DNA of 64,000 nucleotides from Anadara kagoshimensis (lineage: Eukaryota; Mollusca; Bivalvia; Arcoida; Arcidae), in the NCBI GenBank assembly GCA_021292105.1, contig CM037873.1, positions 9,401,489 to 9,465,488 on the forward strand. Direction: 5' to 3'. Position numbers and translations under genes: made by a program. The notes under the pieces were generated by a model that worked only from the letters and a program-made list of their open reading frames with translations, had not been told where the DNA came from and did no database searches. This document shows, one piece after another, positions 1 to 15,000 of this stretch (position 1 is its first letter; each line of letters starts with the position of its first letter).

Positions 1-3000
1 TCTATCGGTATATAACATATATGTGTTTGTGTGACAGTCTATCGGTAGATAACATATATATGTTTGTGTGACAGTCTATCGGTAGATAACATATATTGTT
101 TGTGTGACAGTCTATCGGTAGATACATATATATGTTTGTGTGACAGTCTATCGGTAGATAACATATATATGTTTGTGTGACAGTCTATCGGTAGCAACAT
201 ATATATGTTGTGTGACAGTCTATCGGTAGATAACATATATGTGTTTGTGTGACAGTCTATCGGTAGATAACATATATATGTTTGTGTGACAGTCTACGGT
301 AGATAACATATATATGTTTGTGTGACAGTCATATCGGTAGTAGATAACATATATGTTTTTGTGTGACAGTCTATCGGTAGATAACATATAGTGTTTGTGT
401 GACAGTCTATCGGTAGATACATATATATGTTGTGTGACAGTCTATCGGTAGATAACATATATATGTTTGTGTGACAGCTATCGGTAGATCTATGTGTTTG
501 TGTGACAGTCTATCGGTAGATAACATATATGGTTTGTGTGACAGTCTATCGGTAGATAACATATATGTTTGTGTGACAGTCTATCGGTAGATAACATATA
601 TATGTTTTGTGTGACAGTCTATCGGTAGATATATGTGTTTGTGTGACAGTCTATCGGTAGATATATGTGTTTGTGTGACAGTCTATCGGTAGATAACATA
701 TATATGTTGTGTGACAGTCTATCGGTAGATAAATATATATGTTTGTGTACAGTCTATCGGTAGATAATATATATGTTTGTGTGACAGTCTATCGGTAGAT
801 AACATATATATGTTTGTGTGACAGTCTATCGGTAGATAACATATATATGTTTGTTGTGCAGTCTATCGGTAGAGATAACATATATAGTGTTGTGTCACAG
901 TCTATCGGTAGTATATGTGTTTGTGTGACAGTCTATCGGTAGATTAACATATATATGTGTGTGACAGTCTATCGGTAGATAACATATATATGTTTGTGTT
1001 GACAGTCTATCGGTAGATAACATATATATGTTTGTGTGACAGTCTATCGGTAGATAACATATATATGTTTGTGTGACAGTCTATCGGTAGATAACATATA
1101 TATGTTTGTGTGACAGTCTATACGGTAGATAACATATATATGTTTGTGTGACAGTCTATCGGTAGATATATGTGTTTGTGTGACAGTCTATCGGTAGATA
1201 ACATATATATGTTTGTGTGACAGTCTATCGGTAGATAACATATATATGTTTGTGTGACAGTCTATCGGTAGATAACATATATATGTTTGTGTGACAGTCT
1301 ATCGGTAGATAACATATATGTGTTTGTGTGACAGTCTATCGGTAGATAACATATATGTTTGTGTGACAGTCTATCGGTAGATAAAATATATGTTTGTGTG
1401 ACAGTCTATCGGTAGATAACATATATATGTTTGTGTGACAGTCTATCGGTAGATTAATAGTGTTTGTGTGACAGTCTATCGGTAGATAACATATATATGT
1501 TTGTGTGACAGTCTATCGGTAGATAACATATATATGTTTGTGTGACAGTCTATCGGTAGATAACATATATGTTTGTGTGACAGTCTATCGGTAGTAACAT
1601 ATATATGTTTGTGTGACAGTCCGGAGGTTGGACGTCTATCGGTAGATAACATATATATGTTTGTGTGACAGTATATCGGTAGATAACATATATATGTTTG
1701 TGTGACAGTCTATCGGTAGATAACATATATATGTTTGTGTGACAGTCTATCGGTAGATAATATAGTTTGTGTGACAGTCTATCGGTAGATAAACATATAT
1801 GTGTTTGTGTGACAGTCTATCGGTTAGATAACATATATATGTTTGTGTGACAGTCTATCGGTAGATAACATATATATGTTTGTGTGACAGTCTATCGGTA
1901 GATAACATATATGTGTTTGTGTGACAGTCTATCGGTAGATAACATATATGTGTTTGTGTGACAGTCTATCGGTAGATAACATATATATGTTTGTGTGACA
2001 GTCTATCGGTAGATAAACATATATATGTTTGTGTGACAGTCTATCGGTAGATAACATATATTGTTTGTGTGACAGTCTATCGGTAGATAACATATATATG
2101 TTTGTGTGACAGTCTATCGGTAGATAACATATATATGTTTGTGTGACAGTCTATCGGTAGATAACATATATATGTTTGTGTGACAGTCTATCGGTAGATA
2201 ACATATATGTTTGTGTGACAGTCTATCGGTAGATAAACATATATGTGTTTGTGTGACAGTCTATCGGTAGATAACATATATATGTTTGTGTGACAGTCTA
2301 TCGGTAGATAACATATATATGTTTGTGTGACAGTCTATCGGTAGATATATGTGTTTGTGTGACAGTCTATCGGTAGATAACATATATATGTTGTGTGTGT
2401 GACATCTATCGGTAGATAACATATATATGTTTGTGTGACAGTCTATCGGTAGATACATATATATGTTTGTGTGACAGTCTATCGGTAGATAACATATATG
2501 TTTGTGTGACAGTCTATCGGTAGATAACATATATATGTTTGTGTGACAGTCTATCGGTAGATAACATATATGTGTTTGTGTGACAGTCTATCGGTAGATA
2601 TATATGTTTGTGTGACAGTCTATCGGTAGATAACATATATATGTTTGTGTGACAGTCTATCGGTAGATAACATATATGTTTGTGTGACAGTCTATCGGTA
2701 GATAACATATATATGTGTTGTGTGACAGTCTATCGGTAGATAACATATATGTGTTTGTGACAGTCTATCGGTAGATAACATATATATGTTTGTGTGACAG
2801 TCTATCGGTAGATAACATATATATGTTTGTGTGACAGTCTATCGGTAGATAACATATATATGTTTGTGTGACAGTCTATCGGTAGATAACATATATATTT
2901 GTGTGACAGTCTATCGGTAGATAACATATATATGTTTGTGTGACAGTCTATCGGTAGATAACATATATATGTTTGTGTGACAGCTATATCGGTAGATAAC

Positions 3001-6000
3001 ATATATGTTTGTGTGACAGTCTATCGGTAGATAACATTATATGTTTGTGTGACAGTCTATCGGTAGATAACATATATATGTTTGTGTGACAGTCTATCGG
3101 TAGATAACATATATATGTTTGTGTGACAGTCTATCGGTAGATAACATATATATGTTTTGTGTGACAGTCTATCGGTAGATAACATATATATGTTTGTGTG
3201 ACAGTCTATCGTAGATAACATATATGTTGTGTGACAGTCTATCGGTAGATAAAAATATTATGTGTTTGTGTGACAGTCTATCGGTAGATAACATATATAT
3301 GTTTGTGTGACAGTCTATCGGTAGTAACATATATATGTTTGTGTGACAGTCTATCGGTAGATAACATATAATGTTTGTGTGACAGTCTATCGGTAGATAA
3401 CATATATGTTTGTGTGACAGTCTATCGGTAGATAACATATATATGTTTGTGTGACAGTCTATCGGTAGATAACATATATATGTTTGTGTGACAGTCTATC
3501 GGTAGATAACATATATGTGTGTGTGACAGTCTATCGGTAGATAACATTATATGTTTGTGTGACAGTCTATCGGTAGATAACATATATGTGTGTGGACAGT
3601 CTATCGGTAGATAACATATATGTTTGTGTGACAGTCTATCGGTAGATAAACATATATATGTTTGTGTGACAGTCTATCGGTAGATACATATGTGTTTGTG
3701 TGACAGTCTATCGGTAGATAACATATATATGTTTGTGTGACAGTCTATCGGTAGATAACATATATATGTTTGTGTGACAGTCTATCGGTAGATAACATAT
3801 ATGTGTTTGTGTGACAGTCTATCGGTAGATAACATATATATGTTGGTGACAGTCTATCGAGATAACATATATGTTTGTGGACAGTCTATCGGTAGATAAC
3901 ATATATATGTTTGTGTGACAGTCTATCGGTAGATAACATATATATGTTTGTGTGACAGTCTATCGGTAGAGAACATATATATGTTTGTGTGACAGTCTAT
4001 CGGTAGATAACATATATATGTTTGTGTGACAGTCTATCGGTAGATAACATATATATGTTTGTGTGACAGTCTATCGGTAGATAACATATATATGTTTGTG
4101 TGACAGTCTATCGGTAGATAACATATATATGTTTGTGTGACAGTCTATCGGTAGATAACATATATATGTTTGTGTGACAGTCTATCGGTAGATAACATAT
4201 ATATGTTTGTGTGACAGTCTATCGGTAGATAACATATATATGTTTGTGTGACAGTCTATCGGTAGATAACATATATATGTTTGTGTGACAGTCTATCGGT
4301 AGATAACATATATGTTTGTGTGACAGTCTATCGGTAGATAACATATATGTTTTGTGTGACAGTCTATCGGTAGATAACATATATATGTTTGTGTGACAGT
4401 CTATCGGTAGATAACATATATATGTTTGTGTGACAGTCTATCGGTAGATTATATGTGTTTGTGTGACAGTCTATCGGTAGATAACATATATGTGTGTGTG
4501 ACAGTCTATCGGTAGATAACATATATGTTTGTGTGACAGTCTATCGGTAGATAACATATATGTTTGTGTGACAGTCTATCGGTAGATAACATATATATGT
4601 TTGTGTGACAGTCTATCGGTAGATATATGTTTTGTGTGACAGTCTATCGGTAGTAACATATATATGTTTGTGTGACAGTCTATCGGTAGATAACATATAT
4701 ATGTTTGTGTGACAGTCTATCGGTAGATAACATATATATGTTTGTGTGACAGTCTATCGGTAGATAACATATATATGTTTGTGTGACAGTCTATCGGTAG
4801 ATAACATATATATGTTGTGGACAGTCTATCGGTAGATAACATATATATGTTTGTGTGACAGTCTATCGGTAGATAACATATGTGTTTGTGTGACAGTCTA
4901 TCGGTAGATATATATGTTTGTGTGACAGTCTATCGGTAGATAACATATATATGTTTGTGTGACAGTCTATCGGTAGATAACATATATATGTTTGTGTGAC
5001 AGTCTATCGGTAGATAACATATATATGTTTGTGTGACAGTCTATGTAGATAACATATATTGTTTGTGTGACAGTCTATCGGTAGATAACATATTTGTTTG
5101 TGTGACAGTCTATCGGTAGATAACATATATATGTTTGTGTGACAGTCTATCGGTAGATAACATATATGTTTGTGTGACAGTCTATCGGTAGATAACATAT
5201 ATGTGTTTGTGTGACAGTCTATCGGTAGATAACATATATATGTTTGTGTGACAGTCTATCGGTAGATATATGTGTTTGTGTGACAGTCTATCGGTAGATA
5301 ACATATATGTGTTGTGTGACAGTCTATCGGTAGATAACATATATATGTTTGTGTGACAGTCTATCGGTAGATAACATATATGTTTGTGTGACAGTCTATC
5401 GGTAGATAACATATATGTGTTTGTGTGACAGTCTATCGGTAGATAACATATATATGTTTGTGTGACAGTCTATCGGTAGATAACATATATATGTTTGTGT
5501 GACAGTCTATCGGTAGATAACATATATATGTTTGTGTGACAGTCTATCGGTAGATAACATATATGTGTTGTGTGACAGTCTATCGGTAGATAACATATAT
5601 ATGTTTGTGTGACAGTCTATCGGTAGATAACATATATATGTTTGTGTGACAGTCTATCGGTAGATAACATATATATGTTTGTGTGACAGTCTATCGGTAG
5701 ATAACATATATTGTTTGTGTGACAGTCTATCGGTAGATAACATATATATGTTTGTGTGACAGTCTATCGGTAGATAACATATATATGTTTGTGTGACAGT
5801 CTATCGGTAGATAACATATATATGTTTGTGTGACAGTCTATCGGTAGATAACATATATATGTTTGTGTGACAGTCTATCGGTAGATAACATATATATGTT
5901 TGTGTGACAGTCTATCGGTAGATAACATATATATGTTTGTGTGACAGTCTATCGGTAGATAACATATATGTGTTTGTGTGACAGTCTATCGGTAGATAAC

Positions 6001-9000
6001 ATATATATGTTTGTGTGACAGTCTATCGGTAGATAACATATATGTTTGTGTGACAGTCTATCGGTAGATAACATATATATGTTTGTGTGACAGTCTATCG
6101 GTAGATATATATATGTTTGTGTGACAGTCTATCGGTAGATAACATATATTGTTTGTGTGACAGTCTATCGGTAGATAACATATATATGTTTGTGTGACAG
6201 TCTATCGGTAGATAACAATATATGTTTGTGTGACAGTCTATCGGTAGATAACATATATATGTTTGTGTGACAGTCTATCGGTAGAAACATATATGTTTGT
6301 GTGACAGTCTATCGGTAGATAACATATATGTTTGTGTGACAGTCTATCGGTAGATAACATATATATGTTTGTGTGACAGTCTATCGGTAGATAACATATA
6401 TGTTTGTGTGACAGTCTATCGGTAGATAACATATATATGTTTGTGTGACAGTCTATCGGTAGATAACATATATGTTTGTGTGACAGTCTATCGGTAGATA
6501 ACATATATATGTTTGTGTGACAGTCTATCGGTAGATAACATATATTGTTTGTGTGACAGTCTATCGGTAGATAACATATATGTTTGTGTGACAGTCTATC
6601 GGTAGATAACATATATATGTTTGTGTGACAGTCTATCGGTAGATAACATATATATGTTTGTGTGACAGTCTATCGGTAGATAACATATATTGTTTGTGTG
6701 ACAGTCTATCGGTAGATAACATATGTTTGTGTGACAGTCTATCGGTAGATAACATATATATGTTTGTGTGACAGTCTATCGGTAGATAACATATATGTGT
6801 TTGTGTGACAGTCTATCGGTAGATAACATATATATGTTTGTGTGACAGTCTATCGGTAGATAACATATATGTTTGTGTGACAGTCTATCGGTAGATAACA
6901 TATATATGTTTGTGTGACAGTCTATCGGTAGATAACATATATGTTTGTGTGACAGTCTATCGGTAGATAACATATATGTTTGTGTGACAGTCTATCGGTA
7001 GATAACATATATATGTTTGTGTGACAGTCTATCGGTAGATAACATATATATGTTTGTGTGACAGTCTATCGGTAGATATATGTTTGTGTGACAGTCTATC
7101 GGTAGATAACATATATATGTTTGTGTGACAGTCTATCGGTAGATAACATATATATGTTTGTGTGACAGTCTATCGGTAGATAACATATATATGTTTGTGT
7201 GACAGTCTATCGGTAGATAACATATATATGTTTGTGTGACAGTCTATCGGTAGATAACATAATATGTTTGTGTGACAGTCTATCGGTAGATAACATATAT
7301 ATGTTTGTGTGACAGTCTATCGGTAGATATATGTGTTTGTGTGACAGTCTATCGGTAGATAACATATATATGGTGTGACAGTCTATCGGTAGATAACATA
7401 TATATGTTTGTGTGACAGTCTATCGGTAGATAACATATATGTGTTTGTGTGACAGTCTATCGGTAGATAACATATATGTGTTTGTGTGACAGTCTATCGG
7501 TAGATAACATATATATGTTTGTGTGACAGTCTATCGGTAGATAACATATATATGTTTGTGTGACAGTCTATCGGTAGATAACATATATATGTTTGTGTGA
7601 CAGTCTATCGGTAGATAACATATATATGTTTGTGTGACAGTCTATCGGTAGATAACATATATATGTTTGTGTGACAGTCTATCGGTAGATAACATATATG
7701 TTTGTGTGACAGTCTATCGGTAGATAACATATATATGTTTGTGTGACAGTCTATCGGTAGATAACATATATGTTTGTGTGACAGTCTATCGGTAGATAAC
7801 ATATATATGTTTGTGTGACAGTCTATCGGTAGATAAATATATATGTTTGTGTGACAGTCTATCGGTAGATAACATATATATGTTTGTGTGACAGTCTATC
7901 GGTAGATAACATATATATGTTTGTGTGACAGTCTATCGGTAGATAACATATATGTGTTTGTGTGACAGTCTATCGGTAGATAACATATATATGTTTGTGT
8001 GACAGTCTATCGGTAGATAACATATATATGTTTGTTGACAGTCTATCGGTAGATAACATATATATGTTTGTGTGACAGTCTATCGGTAGATAACATATAT
8101 GTTTGTGTGACAGTCTATCGGTAGATAACATATATGTTTGTGTGACAGTCTATCGGTAGATAACATATATATGTTTGTGTGACAGTCTATCGGTAGATAA
8201 CATATATATGTTTGTGTGACAGTCTATCGGTAGATAACATATATGTTTGTGTGACAGTCTATCGGTAGATAACATATATGTTTGTGTGACAGTCTATCGG
8301 TAGATAACATATATGTTTGTGTGACAGTCTATCGGTAGATAACATATATGTTTGTGTGACAGTCTATCGGTAGATAACATATATATGTTTGTGTGACAGT
8401 CTATCGGTAGATAACATATATGTGTTGTGTGACAGTCTATCGGTAGATAACATATATATGTTTGTGTGACAGTCTATCGGTAGATAACATATTATGTTTG
8501 TGTGACAGTCTATCGGTAGATAACATATATGTTTGTGTGACAGTCTATCGGTAGATAACATATATGTTTGTGTGACAGTCTATCGGTAGATAACATATAT
8601 ATGTTTGTGTGACAGTCTATCGGTAGATAACATATATATGTTTGTGTGACAGTCTATCGGTAGATAACATATATATGTTTGTGTGACAGTCTATCGGTAG
8701 ATAACATAATATGTTTGTGTGACAGTCTATCGGTAGATAACATATATATGTTTGTGTGACAGTCTATCGGTAGATAACATATATGTTTGTGTGACAGTCT
8801 ATCGGTAGATAACATATATATGTTTGTGTGACAGTCTATCGGTAGATAACATATATGTTTGTGTGACAGTCTATCGGTAGATAAATATATATGTTTGTGT
8901 GACAGTCTATCGGTAGATAACATATATATGTTGTGTGACAGTCTATCGGTAGATAACATATATATGTTTGTGTGACAGTCTATCGGTAGATAACATATAT

Positions 9001-12000
9001 ATGTTTGTGTGACAGTCTATCGGTAGATAACATATATGTGTTTGTGTGACAGTCTATCGGTAGATAACATATATGTTTGTGTGACAGTCTATCGGTAGAT
9101 AACATATATGTTTGTGTGACAGTCTATCGGTAGATAACATATATATGTTTGTGTGACAGTCTATCGGTAGATAAAATATATGTTTTGTGTGACAGTCTAT
9201 CGGTAGATAACATATATATGTTGTGTGACAGTCTATCGGTAGATAACATATATGTTTGTGTGACAGTCTATCGGTAGATAACATATATATGTTGTGTGAC
9301 AGTCTATCGGTAGATAACATATATATGTTTGTGTGACAGTCTATCGGTAGATAACATATATATGTTTGTGTGACAGTCTATCGGTAGATAACATATATGT
9401 TTTGTGTGACAGTCTATCGGTAGATAACATATATGTTTGTGTGACAGTCTATCGGTAGATAACATATATATGTTTGTGTGACAGTCTATCGGTAGATAAC
9501 ATATATGTGTTTGTGTGACAGTCTATCGGTAGATAACATATATGTGTTTGTGTGACAGTCTATCGGTAGATAACATATATGTTGTGTGACAGTCTATCGG
9601 TAGATAACATATATATGTTTGTGTGACAGTCTATCGGTAGATAACATATATATGTTTTGTGACAGTCTATCGGTAGATAACTATATGTTTGTTGTGACAG
9701 TCTATCGGTAGATAACATATATATGTTTGTGTGACAGTCTATCGGTAGATAACATATATATGTTTGTGTGACAGTCTATCGGTAGATAACATATATATGT
9801 TTGTGTGACAGTCTATCGGTAGATAACATATATTTGTGTGACAGTCTATCGGTAGATAACATATATGTTTGTGTGACAGTCTATCGGTAGATAACATATA
9901 TGTGTGTGACAGTCTATCGGTAGATAACATATATATGTTTGTGTGACAGTCTATCGGTAGATAACATATGTTTGTGTGACAGTCTATCGGTAGATAACAT
10001 ATATATGTTTGTGTGACAGTCTATCGGTAGATAACATATATATGTTTGTGTGACAGTCTATCGGTAGATAACATATATGTGTTTGTGTGACAGTCTATCG
10101 GTAGATAACATATATGTTGTGTGACAGTCTATCGGTAGATAACATATATATGTTTGTGTGACAGTCTATCGGTAGATAACATATATGTTTGTGTGACAGT
10201 CTATCGGTAGATAACATATATATGTTTGTGTGACAGTCTATCGGTAGATAACATATATATGTTTTGTGTGACAGTCTATCGGTAGATAACATATATATGT
10301 TTGTGTGACAGCCTATCGGTAGATACATATATATGTTTGTGTGACAGTCTATCGGTATATAACATATAATGTTTGTGTGACAGTCTATCGGTAGATAACA
10401 TATATATGTTTGTGTGACAGTCTATCGGTAGATAACATATATATGTTTGTGTGACAGTCTTTTCGGTAGATAACATATATATGTTTGTGTGACAGTCTAT
10501 CGTAGATAACATATATATGTTTGTGTGACAGTCTATCGGTAGATAACATATATATGTTTGTGTGACAGTCTATCGGTAGATAACATATTTGTTTGTGTAA
10601 CAGTCTATGGTAGATAACATATATATGTTTGTGTGACAGTCTATCGGTAGATAACATATATGTGTTTGTGTGACAGTCTATCGGTAGATAACATATATCT
10701 GTTTGTGTGACAGTCTATCGGTAGATAACATATATGTTTGTGTGACAGTCTATCGGTAGATAACATATATATGTTTGTGTGACAGTCTATCGGTAGATAA
10801 CATATATGTGTGTGACAGTCTATCGGTAGATAACATATATATGTTTGTGTGACAGTCTATCGGTAGATAACATATATGTGTTTGTGTGACAGTCTATCGG
10901 TAGATAACATATATGTTTGTGTGACAGTCTATCGGTAGATAACATATATGTTTGTGTGACAGTCTATCGGTAGATAACATATATATGTTTGTGTGACAGT
11001 CTATCGGTAGATAACATATATATGTTTGTGTGACAGTCTATCGGTAGATAACATATATATGTTTGTGTGACAGTCTATCGGTAGATAACATATATATGTT
11101 TGTGTGACAGTCTATGGTAGATAACATATATATGTTTGTGTGACAGTCTATCGGTAGATAACTATATTGTTTGTGTGACAGTCTATCGGTAGATAACATA
11201 TATATGTTTGTGTGACAGTCTTGGTAGATAACATATATGTGTTTGTGTGACAGTCTATCGGTAGATAACATATATATGTTTGTGTGACAGTCTATCGGTA
11301 GATAACATATATATGTTTGTGTGACAGTCTATCGGTAGATAACATATATATGTTTGTGTGACAGTCTTCGGTAGATAACATATTGTGTTTGTGTGACAGT
11401 CTATCGGTAGATAACATATATATGTTTGTGTGACAGTCTATCGGTAGATAACATATTTGTTTGTGTGACAGTCTATCGGTAGATAACATATATGTGTTTG
11501 TGTGACAGTCTATCGGTAGATATATTATGTTTGTGTGACAGTCTATCGGTAGATAACATATATATGTTTGTGTGACAGTCTATGGTAGATAACATATATA
11601 TGTTTGTGTGACAGTCTATCGGTAGATAACATATATGTGTTGTGTGACAGTCTATCGGTAGAAACATATATATGTTTGTGTGACAGTCTATCGGTAGATA
11701 ACATATATATGTTTGTGTGACAGTCTATCGGTAGATAACATATATGTGTTTGTGTGACAGTCTATCGGTAGATAACATATTTGTGTTTGTGTGACAGTCT
11801 ATCGGTAGATAACATATATGTTTGTATGACAGTCTATCGGTAGATAACATATATGTGTTTGTGTGACAGTCTATCGGTAGATAACATATATATGTTTGTG
11901 TGACAGTCTATCGGTAGATAACATATATGTTTGTGTGACAGTCTTGGTAGATAACATATACGTGTTTGTGTGACAGTCTATCGGTAGATAACATATATGT

Positions 12001-15000
12001 GTTTGTGTGACAGTCTATCGGTAGATAACATATATATGTTTGTGTGACAGTCTATCGGTAGATAACATATAGTGTTTGTGTGTGACAGTCTATCGGTAGA
12101 TAACATATATGTTTGTGTGACAGTCTATCGGTAGATAACATATATGTTTGTGTGACAGTCTATCGGTAGATAACTATATGTTTGTTTGACAGTCTATCGG
12201 TAGATAACATATATGTGTTGTGTGACAGTCTATCGTAGATATATGTGTTTGTGTGACAGTCTATCGGTAGATAACATATATGTGTTTGTGTGACAGTCTA
12301 TCGGTAGATAACATATATATGTTTGTGGACAGTCTATCGGTAGATAATATATGTGTGTGACAGTCTATCGGTAGATAACATATATGTGTGTGACAGTCTA
12401 TCGGTAGATAACATATATATGTTTGTGTGACAGTCTATCGGTAGATAACATATGTGTTTGTGTGACAGTCTATCGGTAGATAACATATATATGTTTGTGT
12501 GACAGTCTATCGGTACATAACATATATATGTTTGTGTGACAGTCTATCGGTAGATAACATATATGTGTTTGTGTGACAGTCTATCGGTAGATAACATATA
12601 TGTGTGTGACAGTCTATCGGTAGATAACATATATATGTTTGTGTGAGAGTCTATCGGTAGATAACATATATGTCTTTGTGTGACATTCTATCGGTAGATA
12701 ACATATATATGTTTGTGTGACAGCCTATCGGTAGATAACATATATATGTTTGTGTGACAGTCTATCGGTAGATAACATATATATGTTTGTGTGACAGCCT
12801 ATCGGTAGATAACATATATATGTTTGTGTGACAGTCTATCGGTATATAACATATATGTTTGTGTGACAGTCTATCGGTAGATAACATATATATGTTTGTG
12901 TGACAGCCTATCGGTAGATAACATATATATGTTTGTGTGACAGTCTTCGGTAGATAACATATATATGTTTGTGTGACAGCCTATCGGTAGATAACATATA
13001 TGTGTTGTGTGACAGTCTATCGGTAGATAACATATATGTTTGTATGACAGTCTATCGGTAGATAACTATATGTGTTGTTGACAGTCTATCGGTAGATAAC
13101 ATATATGTGTTTGTGTGACAGTCTATTCGTAGATATATGTTTGTGTGACAGTCTATCGGTAGATAACATATATGTGTTTGTGTGACAGTCTATCGGTAGA
13201 TAACATATATATGTTTGTGTGACAGTCTATCGGTAGATAACATATATGTGTGTGACATTCTATCGGTAGATAACATATATGTGTGTGACAGTCTATCGGT
13301 AGATAACATATATATGTTTGTGTGACAGTCTATCGGTAGATAACATATGTGTTTGTGTGACAGTCTATCGGTAGATAACATATATATGTTTGTGTGACAG
13401 TCTATCGGTACATAACATAATATGTTTGTGTGACAGTCTATCGGTAGATAACATATATGTTTGTGTGACAGTCTATCGGTAGATAACATATATGTGTGTG
13501 ACAGTCTATCGGTAGATAACATATATATGTTTGTGTGAGAGTCTATCGGTAGATAACATATATGTCTTTGTGTGACATTCTATCGGTAGATAACATATAT
13601 ATGTTTGTGTGACAGCCTATCGGTAGATAACATATATATGTTTGTGTGACAGTCTATCGGTAGATAACATATATATGTTTGTGTGACAGCCTATCGGTAG
13701 ATAACATATATATGTTTGTGTGACAGTCTATCGGTATATAACATATATATGTTTGTGTGACAGTCTATCGGTAGATAACATATATATGTTTGTGTGACAG
13801 CCTATCGGTAGATAACATATATATGTTTGTGTGACAGTCTTTTGGTAGATAACATATATATGTTTGTGTGACAGTCTATCGTTAGATAACATATATATGT
13901 TTGTGTGACAGTCTATCGGTAGATAACATATATAGTTTGTGTGACAGTCTATCGGTAGATAACATATTTGTGTTTGTGTAACAGTCTATTGGTAGATAAC
14001 ATATATCTGTTTGTGTGACAGTCTATCGGTAGATAACATATATGTGTTTGTGTGACAGTCTATCGGTAGATAACATATATCTGTTTGTGTGACAGTCTAT
14101 CGGTAGATAACATATATGTTTTTGTGTGATAGTCTATCGTTAGATAACATATATATGTTTGTGTGACAGTCTATCGGTAGATAACATATATGTGTGTGAC
14201 AGTCTATCGGTAGATAACATATATATGTTTGTGTGACAGTCTATCGGTAGATAACATATATGTGTTTGTGTGACAGTCTATCGGTAGATAACATATATAT
14301 GTTTGTGTGACAGTCTATCGGTAGATAACATATATGTCTTTGTGTGACATTCTATCGGTAGATAACATATATATGTTTGTGTGACAGTCTATCGGTAGAT
14401 AACATATATATGTTTGTGTGACAGCCTATCGGTAGATAACATATATATGTTTGTGTGACAGTCTATCGGTAGATAACATATATATGTTTGTGTGACAGTC
14501 TTTTGGTAGATAACATATATATGTTTGTGTGACAGTCTATCGGTAGATAACATATATTTTTTTGTGTGACAGTCTATCGGTAGATAACATATATATGTTT
14601 GTGTGACAGTCTTTTGGTAGATAACATATATGTGTTTGTGTGACAGTCTATCGGTAGATAACATATATATGTTTGTGTGACAGTCTATCGGTAGATAACA
14701 TATATATGTTTGTGTGACCGTCTATCGGTAGATAACATATATATGTTTGTGTGACAGTCTTTTGGTAGATAACATATTTGTGTTTGTGTGACAGTCTATC
14801 GGTAGATAACATATATATGTTTGTGTGACAGTCTATCGGTAGATAACATATTTGTGTTTGTGTGACAGTCTATCGGTAGATAACATATATGTGTTTGTGT
14901 GACAGTCTATCGGTAGATATATTTGTTTGTGTGACAGTCTATCGGTAGATAACATATATATGTTTGTGTAACAGTCTATTGGTAGATAACATATATATTT

